From NCBI GenBank assembly GCA_009363875.1, contig CM018694.1, positions 33,551,415 through 33,615,414 on the forward strand: DNA of 64,000 bases. Direction: 5' to 3'. The DNA comes from Mikania micrantha (taxonomy: Eukaryota; Streptophyta; Magnoliopsida; Asterales; Asteraceae). Shown here piece after piece: positions 42,359-53,832 of this stretch. A program made the translations under genes and the position numbers. The notes beneath the pieces are model-generated. The model was not told the DNA's origin, ran no database searches, and saw only the letters and a list, made by a program, of their open reading frames with translations. The first letter of the stretch is position 1; every line of letters begins with the position of its first letter.

Positions 42359-45300
42359 TGTCACACCCCGAGCCGGCGGGGTAGGATCGGAGTCCCCGTC
42401 GGGCGGAAGGTTCCCGGGGCGCGATATCGGGAGTGATAATCAGGAGTGATCAGATTGTTACATTGCACATGATATAAATGAGAAATGCTAATTAAAATAG
42501 AATTACAAAGTTAAATTACAGCAGTAACGTTTATAATTTAACAATGTAAATCTATTGTGAAACATCAATAAATGACTATCTTGTATTTACACAAGATATA
42601 CAAAATAATTTATATCATGATGTCTTCAAAAGTATGCAGGTCCAAAATACTAGTCTTCTATCTGAAGTCCTAGTCCAAAAGAAATGACTTCCTAATTGAC
42701 CTGTTCGTCACCTGAGAAGTCATGCAAAAATAAAGGTCAACACATGGTTGGTGAGTTCATATAGTTTAGTATTTGAAAATGATTTGAAAATGATTTGAAA
42801 ACCTTCTTTGGTAAAGACCCTAACCTCATTAACACCACATGTATCATCCAGATCGGTATGCTTATGTATAGGGCATACCCCTGAGTCGAGGCTACAACCC
42901 CGCCCAGACGCCGTCCCACCACATACTAATCCGCATAGGACATTGTTGTTAATGATAATTAAGCATCTTTACCTATCACACACTCTTGTTCACAATGACT
43001 CAAATGTTCTCATAAAACCTTTGTTTAACCCACGGGTAACAACCTTAATCTCATTAACATCACATGTATCATCCAGATCGGTATGCTTATATATAGGGCA
43101 TACCCCTGAGTCGAGGCTACAACCCCGCCCAGACGCCGTCCCACCACATACTAATCCACATGGGACATTGGTGTTAATGAAAATTAAGCATTTTACCCCT
43201 ACCTTTAACCCAATGATTCGTCAGTCCTTTGTTCCTGTCAATACAACAATTTGGAATCTATATTGATTCCTTAGGTTCATCACAATAGTGATCAACCACA
43301 GAAATTGTAGAAACAGTTTAATAAATGCTTAATTAAACAAGTAAATAAACATTTAATAAAATCTAAGTCCTTATGATTGGGGCCTATGGTCATACTCGAG
43401 TAGACTAGTCTGTCAATCTGGGTACTTAGTAGTTAGGGAATTCTGTAAATATCATCAAACATAAGACCTACAAGTCAATCAGTCTAGCTAGGACTTCTTG
43501 AAATATAGGATTTCTGAGTTCAATGTGTTGGCAAATGTTATCTCTGATATTTCACATACTACCCCTTAAAAATGATTTAATGATCGTCTGATTTTGTCAC
43601 AAGACGTACTTGATGTGTTGATCGTAGAATACAAGATTCCTTGATCGGTTGTACACTTGATTGTTTTCCAACAAACACTTGGTTTGTAGAACATTGAATG
43701 TTATCTTTGCAAAGATTGTTTTGTTTGATGTCTTGAAGTCCCACACTTGTTTTGTCAAAATGTTCGATTTGATTCCTTGAATTCACCCACTTGACTTCCC
43801 AAAATGTTTGATTTGATTTCCTTTGAATTCACCCACTTGATTTCCCAAAATGTTTGATTTGATTCCTTTGAATTCACCCACTTGATTTCCCAAAATGTTT
43901 GATTTGATTCCTTTGAAATGTTTTAACTTATAGAAAAGTTTAGTTTAACTCGTTTATTCACTTAATATATAAGTAAATAAGCTTAGTAAAACCTGCATAA
44001 AATCTTCCTAAACATGGTTTAGGATAACATTTATATATATGAAACATATAAATTTAAAAGCATTTAAAGTAAACAATTTAAGTAAACAGTCTACGCATGC
44101 TTCTCAGCCCCGCGTTTTAAAACAAAAATGTTAGAAAAGGGGCAATGAACTCACCTGTGCTGCTATGTAATTTGATCTAACACAAAATGCGCGCTCCTGT
44201 ATGTAAGCTAAGTTTCTTCGGTTCCTGAGTTATTTTATAAGAATTCGAATATAATAAGTACGCGTAGTAGTCGTTGTGCCTAAGACCTTGAGTCTTGTTG
44301 TGTGTGCAACTAAGTGTCTTAGTACTAAGTGTATCTAAGATCTACTCTATCTTAATTACCCTTCTTATGATCCCAATTCCCATGATTAGTTACTAACTTA
44401 CCTTTAAATTTTTAGAAAATTTCGGCAGAGTTTCCTTTGTTTTTAGAGCAAATCCAGACAATTATATTGTCTATTTTATAACAAGTTCCCAATCAATCAA
44501 TTCAAGTAAGTAATTTAAATCAAACAAGTCTTTAAACCTAACATTACAATACTTTTATAATCAAGTAAACTTAAAGGAATCAATGCCATTTATGATTTCA
44601 AATTAAACAAGATTTTAGAAAAATGATTAAATTTCATTACTCGTTTAACATGTGATGGACTTAATCAAGTCCCATTGGGCCCATTTAAGCCCAATTGACA
44701 ATACTTGACTTCTAATTGATTTACCAACTTCTTTTTAATGAAATCTCATTACTTGAAGTCTATAATGTTAGACATGTGATGAACTCAATTACATCCCATG
44801 CAAAATTCCAAGTTATTTATTTCATGCATAGCCTACGTGAATTCCCATGCATTCACATAGTGTATTACATGCATGCATGTCCATTATGGGCTTGATTTCT
44901 CATGATACTTAGGTTTTTAAGACCAACTAACATTCCCTAGATCTTTTACACTTGTTCTATTGTTCTTAGATCTCCATGCATCATGATAATCTAGGTTTTA
45001 TAACATTTTGGTCCGAATACCCCTACATGGCAGCGAACCTTGTTGGGTTAGTGACCAAAGGTTCGGCTAACACTTTGAATTCAACGAACCTTTAGGGTTC
45101 GGTTCATAGTTCGGCTAAGTAGGGTTCGGCCTTAACAGAAAGGTTCGTCGGCTCATAGTTCGTCACCCTAAGGTTCGATTAGCATGTGAAGGTTCGCCAC
45201 GCATGCAGGTTCGGCTTCTAGGTTCGTGATTGAGGGTTCGCCATGCAAAGTTCGTGAGTTCTAGATTCGCCCCATGTAAGGTTCGGCCCATGAACCAGTC

Positions 45301-46536
45301 CGGCGAACCTTGAGAGGTTCGGCACCCAAAGGTTCGGTTCAGGATGGCACAGGGTTCGTCTGCAGGTCGCAGGGTTCGTTGCAGGAAGAAGGGTTCGGTG
45401 CAGGTTCGTGGTTCAGGAGCTACAGGGTTCGGCTCATCATGAGAAGGTTCGGCCGATCACCAAGCCTGCACGAACCTGTTTCTTCATCATCCTCTTCGAT
45501 CTAATCTGTTACAATCATGTTTCTAGCAATACCTAAACATATCTACCCCTTCGTCTAAGTGTGTTATGTGTTTAGTGTCGGTCAATATAACAAGATCACA
45601 AGAACTTGAGTAAACCCTATAAAACCGCAAATGAAATGGTTATTTACCTCTAAATCGACGGATGATTGCGTGAAATGCAGGTACTTTCTTGATCTACTTG
45701 ATGAGGGGGTCGTCTTGACACCTAGCTTGCTTGGATCCACCAAGAAATGAGCTTGAATTTGTAGAAAGAAGTGGGTTTTCTTGAGAGAAATCTAGAGAGA
45801 GACTGAGAGAACGAAATTGTAGAGAGAGAAAGGATTAGAAGATGGTGGTTGTGGCATTTAATAGTCTCATTAAATGTGGAAAAATACCCGGTCGTTTGGT
45901 CTCGTTCGGTTTCGCGTAAAATGCCGATTCGCGTAGGTTTCGCGACGAAACGACACAATTATAAATTTAGAAATCATTTAATTATTCTAGGTTGTGATTC
46001 CTAATAAATTAACTAATATCTTTCCATTTTAGTAAATTTTAAAATATTAATTAACTGTTTAAATCGAAATGTACGGTCGTCGCGCGTATTCGTTCGGATC
46101 GTCACCCGCGCGAACACGACGATAACTATACTTTTCAATCTTGTTTTCTAATTATAGAATATCATTCAGAACGTTAAACTTTCAGATATATTCGTACAGA
46201 TCGTCACCTATACAAACAACCCGTCCATTTAGCATTCACATAACGATATTCGTGTGTTTTGTTCTGTAAATCCTCACATACGTTTATACATAATAAATCC
46301 TAAACAAATAATCACATGATGATTCTGTATTGCCAGATAATTATCCGGCTCAAGAACCATTGTTCTGAACTGTGTTTCTGTTAAATGTGTCTGAAACTGT
46401 TCTATGACAACTCACCATGATAATGATAATGCTATGAATATGAAAATTACTGAAATGTGTATGTTTCATACCTGTTTTACTGTTCCTGTACTGTAGAGAT
46501 CACTATTCCGGTGGCGGTTCCGGCACTGATGTTACA
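42359..46536 (-). mobile_element. E1 5' LTR
   Basis: 4178 bp, matching 19858-24034. Contains covarying modules (42851-42931 and 43076-43156), tandem 45-bp repeats (about 43758-43922), the GGTTCG tract (45010-45490), TATTAAAT (about 45854-45863) and GTGACGAT-type hairpins (46077-46215). Confidence 0.92.
42851..43156 (-). other. Pair of covarying modules in E1 5' LTR
   Basis: Same as 20350-20655, again spaced 225 bp. They lie about 650-950 bp upstream of the E1 gag start, inside the LTR. Confidence 0.8.
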
Positions 46537-48272
46537 ATTCACGAGAAGAATTACACTACACATGACTTGGAACTCGGTGCAGTCGTGTTTGCTTTGAAGA
46601 TATGGAGACATTATCTTTATGGCACTAAGTGTGTAGTGTTTACCGACCATAAGAGTTTGCAACATATTCTCAATCAGAAGGAGCTTAACATGAGACAACG
46701 GAGATGGGTTGAACTGTTAAACGATTATGACTGTGAAATTCGCTACCATCCTGGTAAAGCGAATGTAGTAGCAGATGCGCTTAGTCGCAAGAGTCAAGTT
46801 CAGATCCATAGTGTCCGAGTGCACTCTAGTCTCTGTAATGATGTTCTCACGGCCCAACAACACTCATTAGCTCAAGATAACTTGAAAAATGAGATGTCTT
46901 GCGGGGCTGAAATCTTATTGGAAACTAAAGATGATGGGTTAATGTATTATTTGAATCGGTTGAGGATACCGAACAGGGGTGATCTTAGGATGGTGATTAT
47001 GGATGAAGCTCATAAGTCTCGTTACTCAATCCATCCAGGTTCTGATAAGATGTATCAAGACCTTAGGGGCTTGTACTGGTGGCCTGGAATGAAAAAGGAT
47101 ATTGCTGAGTATGTGTCTAAGTGCCTTAACTGTGCTAAAGTCAAGGCAGAACACCAGCGACCTTCGGGATTGTTATTACAACCAGAGATACCGATGTGGA
47201 AGTGGGAGAATATCTCCATGGACTTTATTACCAAACTCCCACGAACCGCAAACGGTAAGGATAGTATCTGGGTGATAGTCGATAGATTGACCAAGTCGAC
47301 TCACTTCTTACCGATACGCGAAACGTACCCTGTGCGGAAGTTAGCGCGTATCTACATTGATGAGATCATTAGCCGACATGGTATTCCCTTAAGTATAATA
47401 TCGGACCGTGATGCTCGTTTCACGGCACGATTTTGGGAATCACTTCATGAAGCCTTTGGAACAAGACTGGATCTTAGCACTGCCTATCATCCTCAAACGG
47501 ATAGTCAAACGGAGCGAACGATTCAGACATTGGAAGATATGTTGAGAGCTTGTGTCATCGACTTTGGTGGCAATTGGGATAACCATTTACCATTGGTTGA
47601 GTTCTCGTATAACAACAGTTATCACGCGAGCATTGGTATGACCCCGTTTGAAGCTCTTTATGGAAGGAAATTTCGGTCACCTATTTGTTGGACCGAGGTC
47701 GGCGAATCGCAGATCACTGGTCCCGAGATTATTCAGGAAACGACTGACAAGATCTGCCAGATCTGTGACAATCTGTTAGCTGCACGCAGTCGACAGAAGA
47801 GTTATGCGGATAAACGACGAAAACCTTTAGAATTTGAAGTGGGGGATATAGTATTACTTAAAGTATCACCTTGGAAAGGCGTTGTACGATTCGGGAAGAA
47901 AGGTAAGCTTGCTCCGCGATATGTTGGCCCTTTTAAGATCCTTGAACTATCGGGAAGGTTGCTTACAAGTTGGAACTTCCTCCTGAACTTAGTAACGTGC
48001 ACCCAACGTTTCACGTGTCCAATTTAAGAAAGTGCTTAGCTGATCAGGATCTTCAGATACCACTCGATTACATTCGCATCGATGATACCATGCACCTTAT
48101 TGAAAGACCAGTGGCGATAATGGATCGTGAAGTTAAGAAACTCAAGGGCAGTAGAATTCCAATTGTCAAAGTACGTTGGGAGTTGAAGCGTGGTCCAGAA
48201 TTCACATGGGAGCGAGAAGATCAGATGAAGCTTAAGTACCCACATTTATTTACTACGGTCACTCCAAGTTGA
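46537..48272 (+). pseudogene. E3 pol, second part (RNase H to chromodomain)
   Basis: Continues from 19857 after E1 (one ATTCA removed). RNase H (FTDHKSLQHIL), integrase zinc domain (NCAKVKAEHQRPSGLL), DDE core (MDFITKLPR; SIISDRDARFTA; DSQTERTIQTLED). Near 47950 one base is missing compared with E2, so the frame breaks at KILELSGRL. The tail resumes in another frame (47970-48272) with MDREVKKLKGSRIPIVKVRW. The integrase motif has S where E2 has G before QTER. Confidence 0.9.
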
Positions 48273-48306
48273 ATTTCGGGACGAAATTCCTTTAACTAGG
48301 GGAGAC
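48271..48306 (+). other. E3 pre-PPT palindrome and polypurine tract
   Basis: GAATTTCGGGACGAAATTC (48271-48289) overlaps the stop codon region, followed by the purine tract AGGGGAGAC (48298-48306) touching the LTR. Confidence 0.8.
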
Positions 48307-48612
48307 TGTAACATCACTGTACTTCCGGTCGTCCGTACATCCGTACGATTGTATTGTTACGACCTGAGATTTGTAATTATTAATGATGATGTATTATTTG
48401 ATGATTATCACTGTTGTTGGTATACATACTTAGAACATATTATTATACGCGTAAACCATAGGAAGTTTAGTTGTAACTCAACTAAACAGAACCAGAGAGT
48501 TTATCGCAGATGATTACACGGATTATGGATTATTGGTTGAAATGGAAAGGAAAGTAGAGTGGGTTATGTTTTCGGTGCTAAACATAGTCAAGGACACATG
48601 GTCATGGTTTAT

Positions 48613-48686
48613 CGAAATAGCGGTGGGACGGTGTAGGGGAGGTTGCGATCTACCTCTGCATATGCCCTATACATATGCATATTTCG
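48613..48686 (+). other. Covarying module in E3 3' LTR
   Basis: Same as 4959-5032: CGAAATAGC/GCATATTTCG arms, core GGTGGGACGG ... ATGCCCTATA. Confidence 0.75.
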
Positions 48687-48835
48687 GTCTATCATGGATG
48701 TGTCAGTGACTTGAGTTTAGCGGGTTTTGGATTGGGAATTATAATATTAAAGTTAATTAAATAATGAAAGGATAATTGAAGAATAAATACGCGTTGGTGA
48801 GGTTACGAACATTATTTAAATGCGAATATTGATTT

Positions 48836-48989
48836 AGAAATATTAACTTGATGTTGTATTCGCGTGGGTGACGATTCACACGAATATAATTATTAAGAAT
48901 AATATTTCGAAACGATATTCCATTAATCGTAAATCAAATCGAAATACGATACAAGTGTTGGATTCGCAAAGGTGACGATCTTTACGAAT
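48836..48989 (+). promoter_or_regulatory. GTGACGAT-loop hairpins in E3 3' LTR
   Basis: A long hairpin (48836-48910) has inner arms ATTCGCGTG/CACACGAAT around GGTGACGATT. A second (48962-48989) is ATTCGCAAAG/CTTTACGAAT around GTGACGAT. These lie about 310-470 bp upstream of the TATA box. The 5' LTR has lost both. Confidence 0.75.
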
Positions 48990-49304
48990 ACGTACGCGAG
49001 TAACGCGTTTCGACGAGATAATTAAATAATATCAAACGATATTAAATTAATAAATAAGAACTAAGAACGTTTATTAGGAATCACAACTTAAAACAAATCC
49101 GAACAAACGTTTTATTTAAATAATGAAATTAACGAAAATGAAACGGAATCATTCTACGAAACAATTTATTTAAAATCATTTTATTTAAAATGGAATATAA
49201 TTATTTAAACGGGTGTATTTTAAATAAGTTTTACGTTAAAACCAAGCCTTTATTATATTTTATCGCGATAAAAACAAGACCGGGCACGCGGGGATCGACC
49301 GGGG

Positions 49305-49312
49305 TATAAAAA
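49305..49312 (+). promoter_or_regulatory. TATA box of E3 3' LTR
   Basis: TATAAAAA in the context GGGGTATAAAAACC, followed about 40 bp later by a CT-rich start region (CATCCTCTCTCTCTACACC). Confidence 0.65.
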
Positions 49313-51785
49313 CCAACTATTGGCTTTCTTCCTCATTTGAAAGAGCATCCTCTCTCTCTACACCAAATTTTCGTCACCACCTTCCCTCTCTACCTTCTCT
49401 CTAACTTTTCTCACTCGTTACTCGACGGATTCAAGAGATTTTGGTGTCCATGCGTTCGTGTAATCAAGGAGAACAAGAAGGTGGAAAGAAATCTCGCCTT
49501 AGAGCAGTATTTCGAGGAAAATCTTGAGTTATATTTTCGGTTTTTCACCCTAAGATGAACGAGTATAGGTTTTGCTTGAATAACCCAAATTTATCACCAT
49601 AAATCGTTAAATCAAGTAGTATAAAGGTGTAGGATCGGACCTGCAACAGGAGAGGCTTGATAGGGAAGATGATGGCTGAACGAATCTGGGTTGGCTGTGC
49701 AGCTCCTCAGCCGAACCCTCCCACAGCCGAACCCTTCCCTGCCCAACGAACCCTCTCATACCTCGGCCGAACCCATGGGGTGAGCGAACCCTTGCCCCGA
49801 ACCCAATGGAGACGAACCTGCATGCATGATAGGCTACGAACCTGAGAGGCACCGAACCCTTTGAAGTGGGACGAACCCAGGGTGAGCCGAACCATTTCTC
49901 TCTCGACCGAACCTTCTGCCATTGAGGAACCCACGAACCTGAACTCATGCTAGGCGAACCTATACTAAAAACCTAATGGCCGAACCTAGGGGAGGGCTAC
50001 GAACCCTAGGCTAACGAACCTAGGGTTGCTGAACCAAATAGGTTCGCTGACTTTGGGGAAATCGAAGCTAACTTCTTGAAACTAAGAGATTTAGGGTGAA
50101 TAGGAACATGATTATATCTATATATACATATATATACACACATGGAAGTTCATGCATGCATGGGCAAAGCCTAGGTTGTTACCTCTTTTAATACACCTAA
50201 GTTTTTAAAGTATGAAGTTAGAGAATGAAGGAACATTGCATGCATGGATATTTAAAAGAATACCATCTTTTCCTTAATGACATTAATTAATGGATGATGA
50301 GGTTTTATATATTGTAAATGAGCAGGCTTTTAAAATATAATTGAGTATAACTCTTATAAAATTTAAAATCTGAACTTTATAACTTAAGCTAGGATGGTGA
50401 TCAATTAAACATACAAGTATGCAAGGATGTGTATATGGTTAAGGTTATTATCTTAGGTTATACATATTTATGGGAGGTAACACACAGAATTCACAATTTG
50501 TTCATCATCATTGGGTAATTTGAATTATCAAGTCTAAACTACATCCTAATAATAAACATTAGTATTATGTTGCATATTTATTATAACTTAGGAAAAGTAA
50601 ACTAAGTTAACAAGACATTTAATAAGTTAAATAAAACAATGATAGACATACAGTAGCATTAAAGCGCATATACTTATGAACACGAACATATTAAATACAG
50701 ATTGCTGAGTTAGTTGGGATTTCATATACGCGAGCGCGCATCCTATTAAAGCACTGAAACTAAGGACTCAGGTAAGTTCTCATAACCTCCCTTTTAAACT
50801 GTTTTGTTTTAAACTAGGAGGTGGAACATGTATACCAAATTCAAATGTTATTTTGATAACACAAGGATAATACCTGTTTATCAATATGATATACACATTT
50901 TAGAATTATCATTACTTATGGATTATCACCTATATGCATATATTCGTGTAACATTGTCATTGACTTCGGTCAATAACAAGGATTACATGTATTGTCACTT
51001 GGATTATCACAACTTCGTGAAACATTGCCTTTGACCTTGGTTAATTGCATTGGTTTCATGTATTGCCACGTGGATAGCTTCCACACCATGGATCATGTGT
51101 TTAACTTATGTTAATTACATAATGTCCATGTATTGTCACAGATACTCTTGAGAATATTGTTGTTGAGATTGGTTGAATGGTTATGTGATTGATTATCTAT
51201 TATTGCTCATGATTGTCTATGATTAAATATGGTTTAATTGATTATGTGATTATGTGGTGGTTTGTATGTTTGATTGTTGAGTTTGGAGATGTGTTGGATT
51301 ATCTCATACAGGTACTCTTGTGGATTTTCTCAGAAAGACCATAAGCTTTTATACTCATTTTAATCAAAACTTTTTATAAAAGTTTTTAAACATAAACTTT
51401 TATTCTCATTTTTATAAAACACTTTAAGTATAAAAACTTATGATTACTCACCAACTACTTCGTAGTTGACACTTGATTTTTCACATGTTTCAGGTGATGA
51501 AGCTAAGTAGGTTGAAGAAGATGAATTCTCACTTTTGGACATCATCATATAGGATCTTGGACTTCGCTAAAATTAACTAAAATTCTGGCGATTAGAGTTT
51601 AGTTAGTTTAGCTAATTATTTTGTGTAATTGATGTATTTAATTCATGATAGACATGATTTTTGTGTAATTAATTTGGTGAATGATATGTTATGTGATGAT
51701 TTAATTTAGATGCCCACGAGCTTTTGAACAATCTACACATCCCTCGTGGCATCCCGACGTTTCCGCCATCGGTCGGGGTGTTACA

Positions 51786-51790
51786 TGGAG
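51786..51790. repeat. Target-site duplication of E3, right
   Basis: TGGAG, matching 4648-4652. Confidence 0.9.
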
Positions 51791-52200
51791 GTTCTCATTC
51801 GGCCGAGCATAATCGAGCTCCATCTGCCCATCTTCGGCCTCCAATCTCGACACAAATGTTTTTCCTAGGTTCCTAGAGTGTATCTCGTGTGATGTTGGTG
51901 AGGTTTAAGGTGTTCTACATCGGTTTTGGATGAGGTTGAACACATGGGTTGAAAACCCTAAAAATCCGTATTTTGCAGGTCAAATACCTCGTTTTTCGGT
52001 GGATTTCTCTCTAGATCGGTTGCACTTTCGTGTAGAGGAGATCAATACCTTCGTTTAGGCTCAAGAATCACTCGATTTCGTTAAGAAATGGGTGAGATAT
52101 GGTAGAGAGAAGTTAGGGTTTTCTAGTGAGAGAAAGTTCCGGTGAGTTGGTTTTTAGAGAGAGAGTAGGAGAGGGAAAATGAGGAAGAAGCCCTCATTTA

Positions 52201-52215
52201 GGGTATTTATACCCC
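52201..52215 (-). promoter_or_regulatory. TATA box of E5 LTR
   Basis: The sense strand reads GGGGTATAAATACCC, a TATAAATA box inside a short palindrome. Confidence 0.65.
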
Positions 52216-52426
52216 AAGCGGGTTCGGGTTCATTTTTGTTGCTCGGTTCGCGTCTTTGTTGCGTTTCCGGAACGTTACACGCGTTTCACGGATTTTAAAT
52301 AAAATGATTTTAATTACATTTTTAAGGCTGTAATTCCTAATAAATCTTTTGTATTTATTTTTCTTATTTTATTACCGTTCCGAAATCGTTATTAAATTTC
52401 ATTTCGTCTGATTGCGTCGCCTTCGC

Positions 52427-52562
52427 GCGTATTCGTTCGAATCGTCACCCGATCGAACACGACGAGGGTTTTGCTTTCTGACTGTTGTTTTCTACTTTTC
52501 AGTCATTATTTCAGAACGTTAAACTCACCGATATGTTTGTGTGAATCGTCACCCACACAAAC
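52427..52562 (-). promoter_or_regulatory. GTGACGAT-loop hairpins in E5 LTR
   Basis: One at 52427-52463 with partial arms, and one at 52535-52562 with perfect 9-bp arms GTTTGTGTG/CACACAAAC around the loop. The arm sequence is unlike the other elements but the loop is the same. Confidence 0.7.
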
Positions 52563-52929
52563 ACATTGTCAGTTCATTATTCTGAATTAACACTGCAAAT
52601 GGTGTTTGAATTGTGTTCCCTCACTAACGGACTCAACTAAACTTCCTGTTTTCACGTTGTTTTCATACTGAGTTATCGGCCATCTGATTCCTGTCATCTA
52701 TGGATATCAGATCGCAACCGACGTGTTCTGGTTGTTAACTTGTACACCGCTGTTTCTCTTGATTTGTTGTATTAACTATACTTATGTTTTCACCTAAATA
52801 CATACAACTGTTACTTGTATTCTGAGTTCGGTTATCAAAAACACTGTTCATGCATTGTATTTTCACACAGTAAATAGTGAAAGAACACATCGTATGGATT
52901 TGCCGGACGACGAGGTACCGGATGTCACA

Positions 52930-52965
52930 GTCTCCCCTTGTTAAAGAAATTTCGTCCCGAAATTT
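52930..52965 (-). other. E5 polypurine tract and pre-PPT palindrome
   Basis: Sense AGGGGAGAC next to the LTR; palindrome AAATTTCGTCCCGAAATTT at 52947-52965. Confidence 0.75.
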
Positions 52966-53832
52966 AAACGTTATTGTCGGGTACTACTTTTTCTTTGTAT
53001 AGGCGGGGATGTTTTGACATCGCGTGTTTCTCATGTTCTCAAGGTTACACAGAGTTGTGTTTAGAGTTTCATTGAGTTTTTTTGATGTGATATTCGTTTT
53101 CAGTCTCTCGACTGCACAATCCATAATGTTCGAGGTTCCTCGAAAAGATGTTGTTATTGTGTGCCGTAGTCCCTCTCATTGAGCCTAGGCTGTTGTGTAT
53201 CGTTATGTAATGAGTGGACTCGATTTCACCGTTTTTGTTAATCTAAAAACATCAAGTCTGATGGAAGTGTGAGGTGGCTTGGCACTTAAAATCCATAGCT
53301 GTTGGTGTACACTCCCATCATGGTATTTCGAATTGCTTTAACCATTTCATGGTTCTTAGCATTCACTATGTTTCTTGTATTCGTGTGTTATTTCTTGTCA
53401 GAAGGAACCGCTCATTCCTCCCCTTGTTGAAATGGATTCATATATTGTCCGGTAGAACGCCATTGATTAATCTAATCGTGAGTGTTCGTACCCCAGTAAT
53501 GAGATTTATGAAGACATCTCTGTTGTTCACTGTAATGACATGGAGAAGGTTTTATCGGTTCAGATGACTTCAGTCCCATCAGGGTTAAAGCATCCGTTCT
53601 GATGGTGATGTTGACACTACTTGTGTCCCCTGGACTTGAATTCCATGGTATGTGTTTGTTCACTAAAAGTAAGTGAACAGTGTGTTCATGTCATTTATAC
53701 TTGTTTACCTCCAACTACTAAAATAGCGTAAGAGGTATTCTAGAATTGTCCCCATATGAGTAAGTTATAAAATAACTTTAAAGAGGCAAACGATAATCTA
53801 TGCTAGTATAAAAATATACAACTGCAAAGATT
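52964..53832 (-). pseudogene. E5 pol scraps
   Basis: Only diverged fragments of pol remain. The minus strand ends with EHEKHAMSKHPRLYKEK, then VVPDNNV and a stop. This corresponds to the E1 ending with KYPQLF and VPDN. Further up, plus-strand AATCCATAATGTTC and AAATCCATAGCT match the chromodomain and integrase-start regions of E1. Protease, RT and RNase H are not visible. Short ORFs at 53274-53663 look accidental. Confidence 0.5.

Larger units (their letters stand above)
19858..46536 (-). mobile_element. E1: young chromovirus interrupted by E2
   Basis: A minus-strand element with LTRs 42359-46536 (5') and 19858-24034 (3'), flanked by ATTCA at 19853-19857 and 46537-46541. Without E2 it is about 13.2 kb. 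The LTRs differ at about eight positions by my reading, one being a single-base indel near 21340. Its gag-pol is one continuous frame that is broken only by E2 at the GGAAG target site. It inserted head-on into the E3 RNase H region. Confidence 0.93.
4653..51785 (+). mobile_element. E3: old Tekay-type chromovirus, interrupted
   Basis: A plus-strand Ty3/gypsy element flanked by TGGAG. Order: 5' LTR (4653-6717), primer site and leader (6718-7479), the E4 composite (7480-17446), the gag-pol first part (17447-19857), the E1 insertion (19858-46536), the gag-pol second part (46537-48272), polypurine tract and 3' LTR (48307-51785). Its proteins and LTRs are close relatives of E2, which lies in the opposite orientation inside it. 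The N-terminal part of gag and about 1.2 kb of leader are missing at the E4 junction. It cannot be autonomous. Confidence 0.9.
48307..51785 (+). mobile_element. E3 3' LTR (full length)
   Basis: 3479 bp from TGTAACATCACTG to GGGGTGTTACA, followed by TGGAG. Contains a covarying module (48613-48686), GTGACGAT hairpins (48836-48910 and 48962-48989), a TATA box (49305-49312) with CT-rich sequence after it, and the CGAACC-rich tract (49690-50060). It is the complete form of the deleted 5' LTR. Confidence 0.92.
51791..52929 (-). mobile_element. E5 3' LTR, part 2
   Basis: The sense-5' part of the LTR split by E3, ending at plus-strand GGATGTCACA. It contains two GTGACGAT hairpins (52427-52463; 52535-52562) and a TATA box (52201-52215), with CT-rich sequence downstream in sense. 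Confidence 0.85.

Noticed and set aside
53274..53567. 97-codon plus-strand ORF in the E5 interior
   Set aside because: It lies antisense to diverged pol scraps, has no recognisable motif, and contains none of the conserved retroelement residues.
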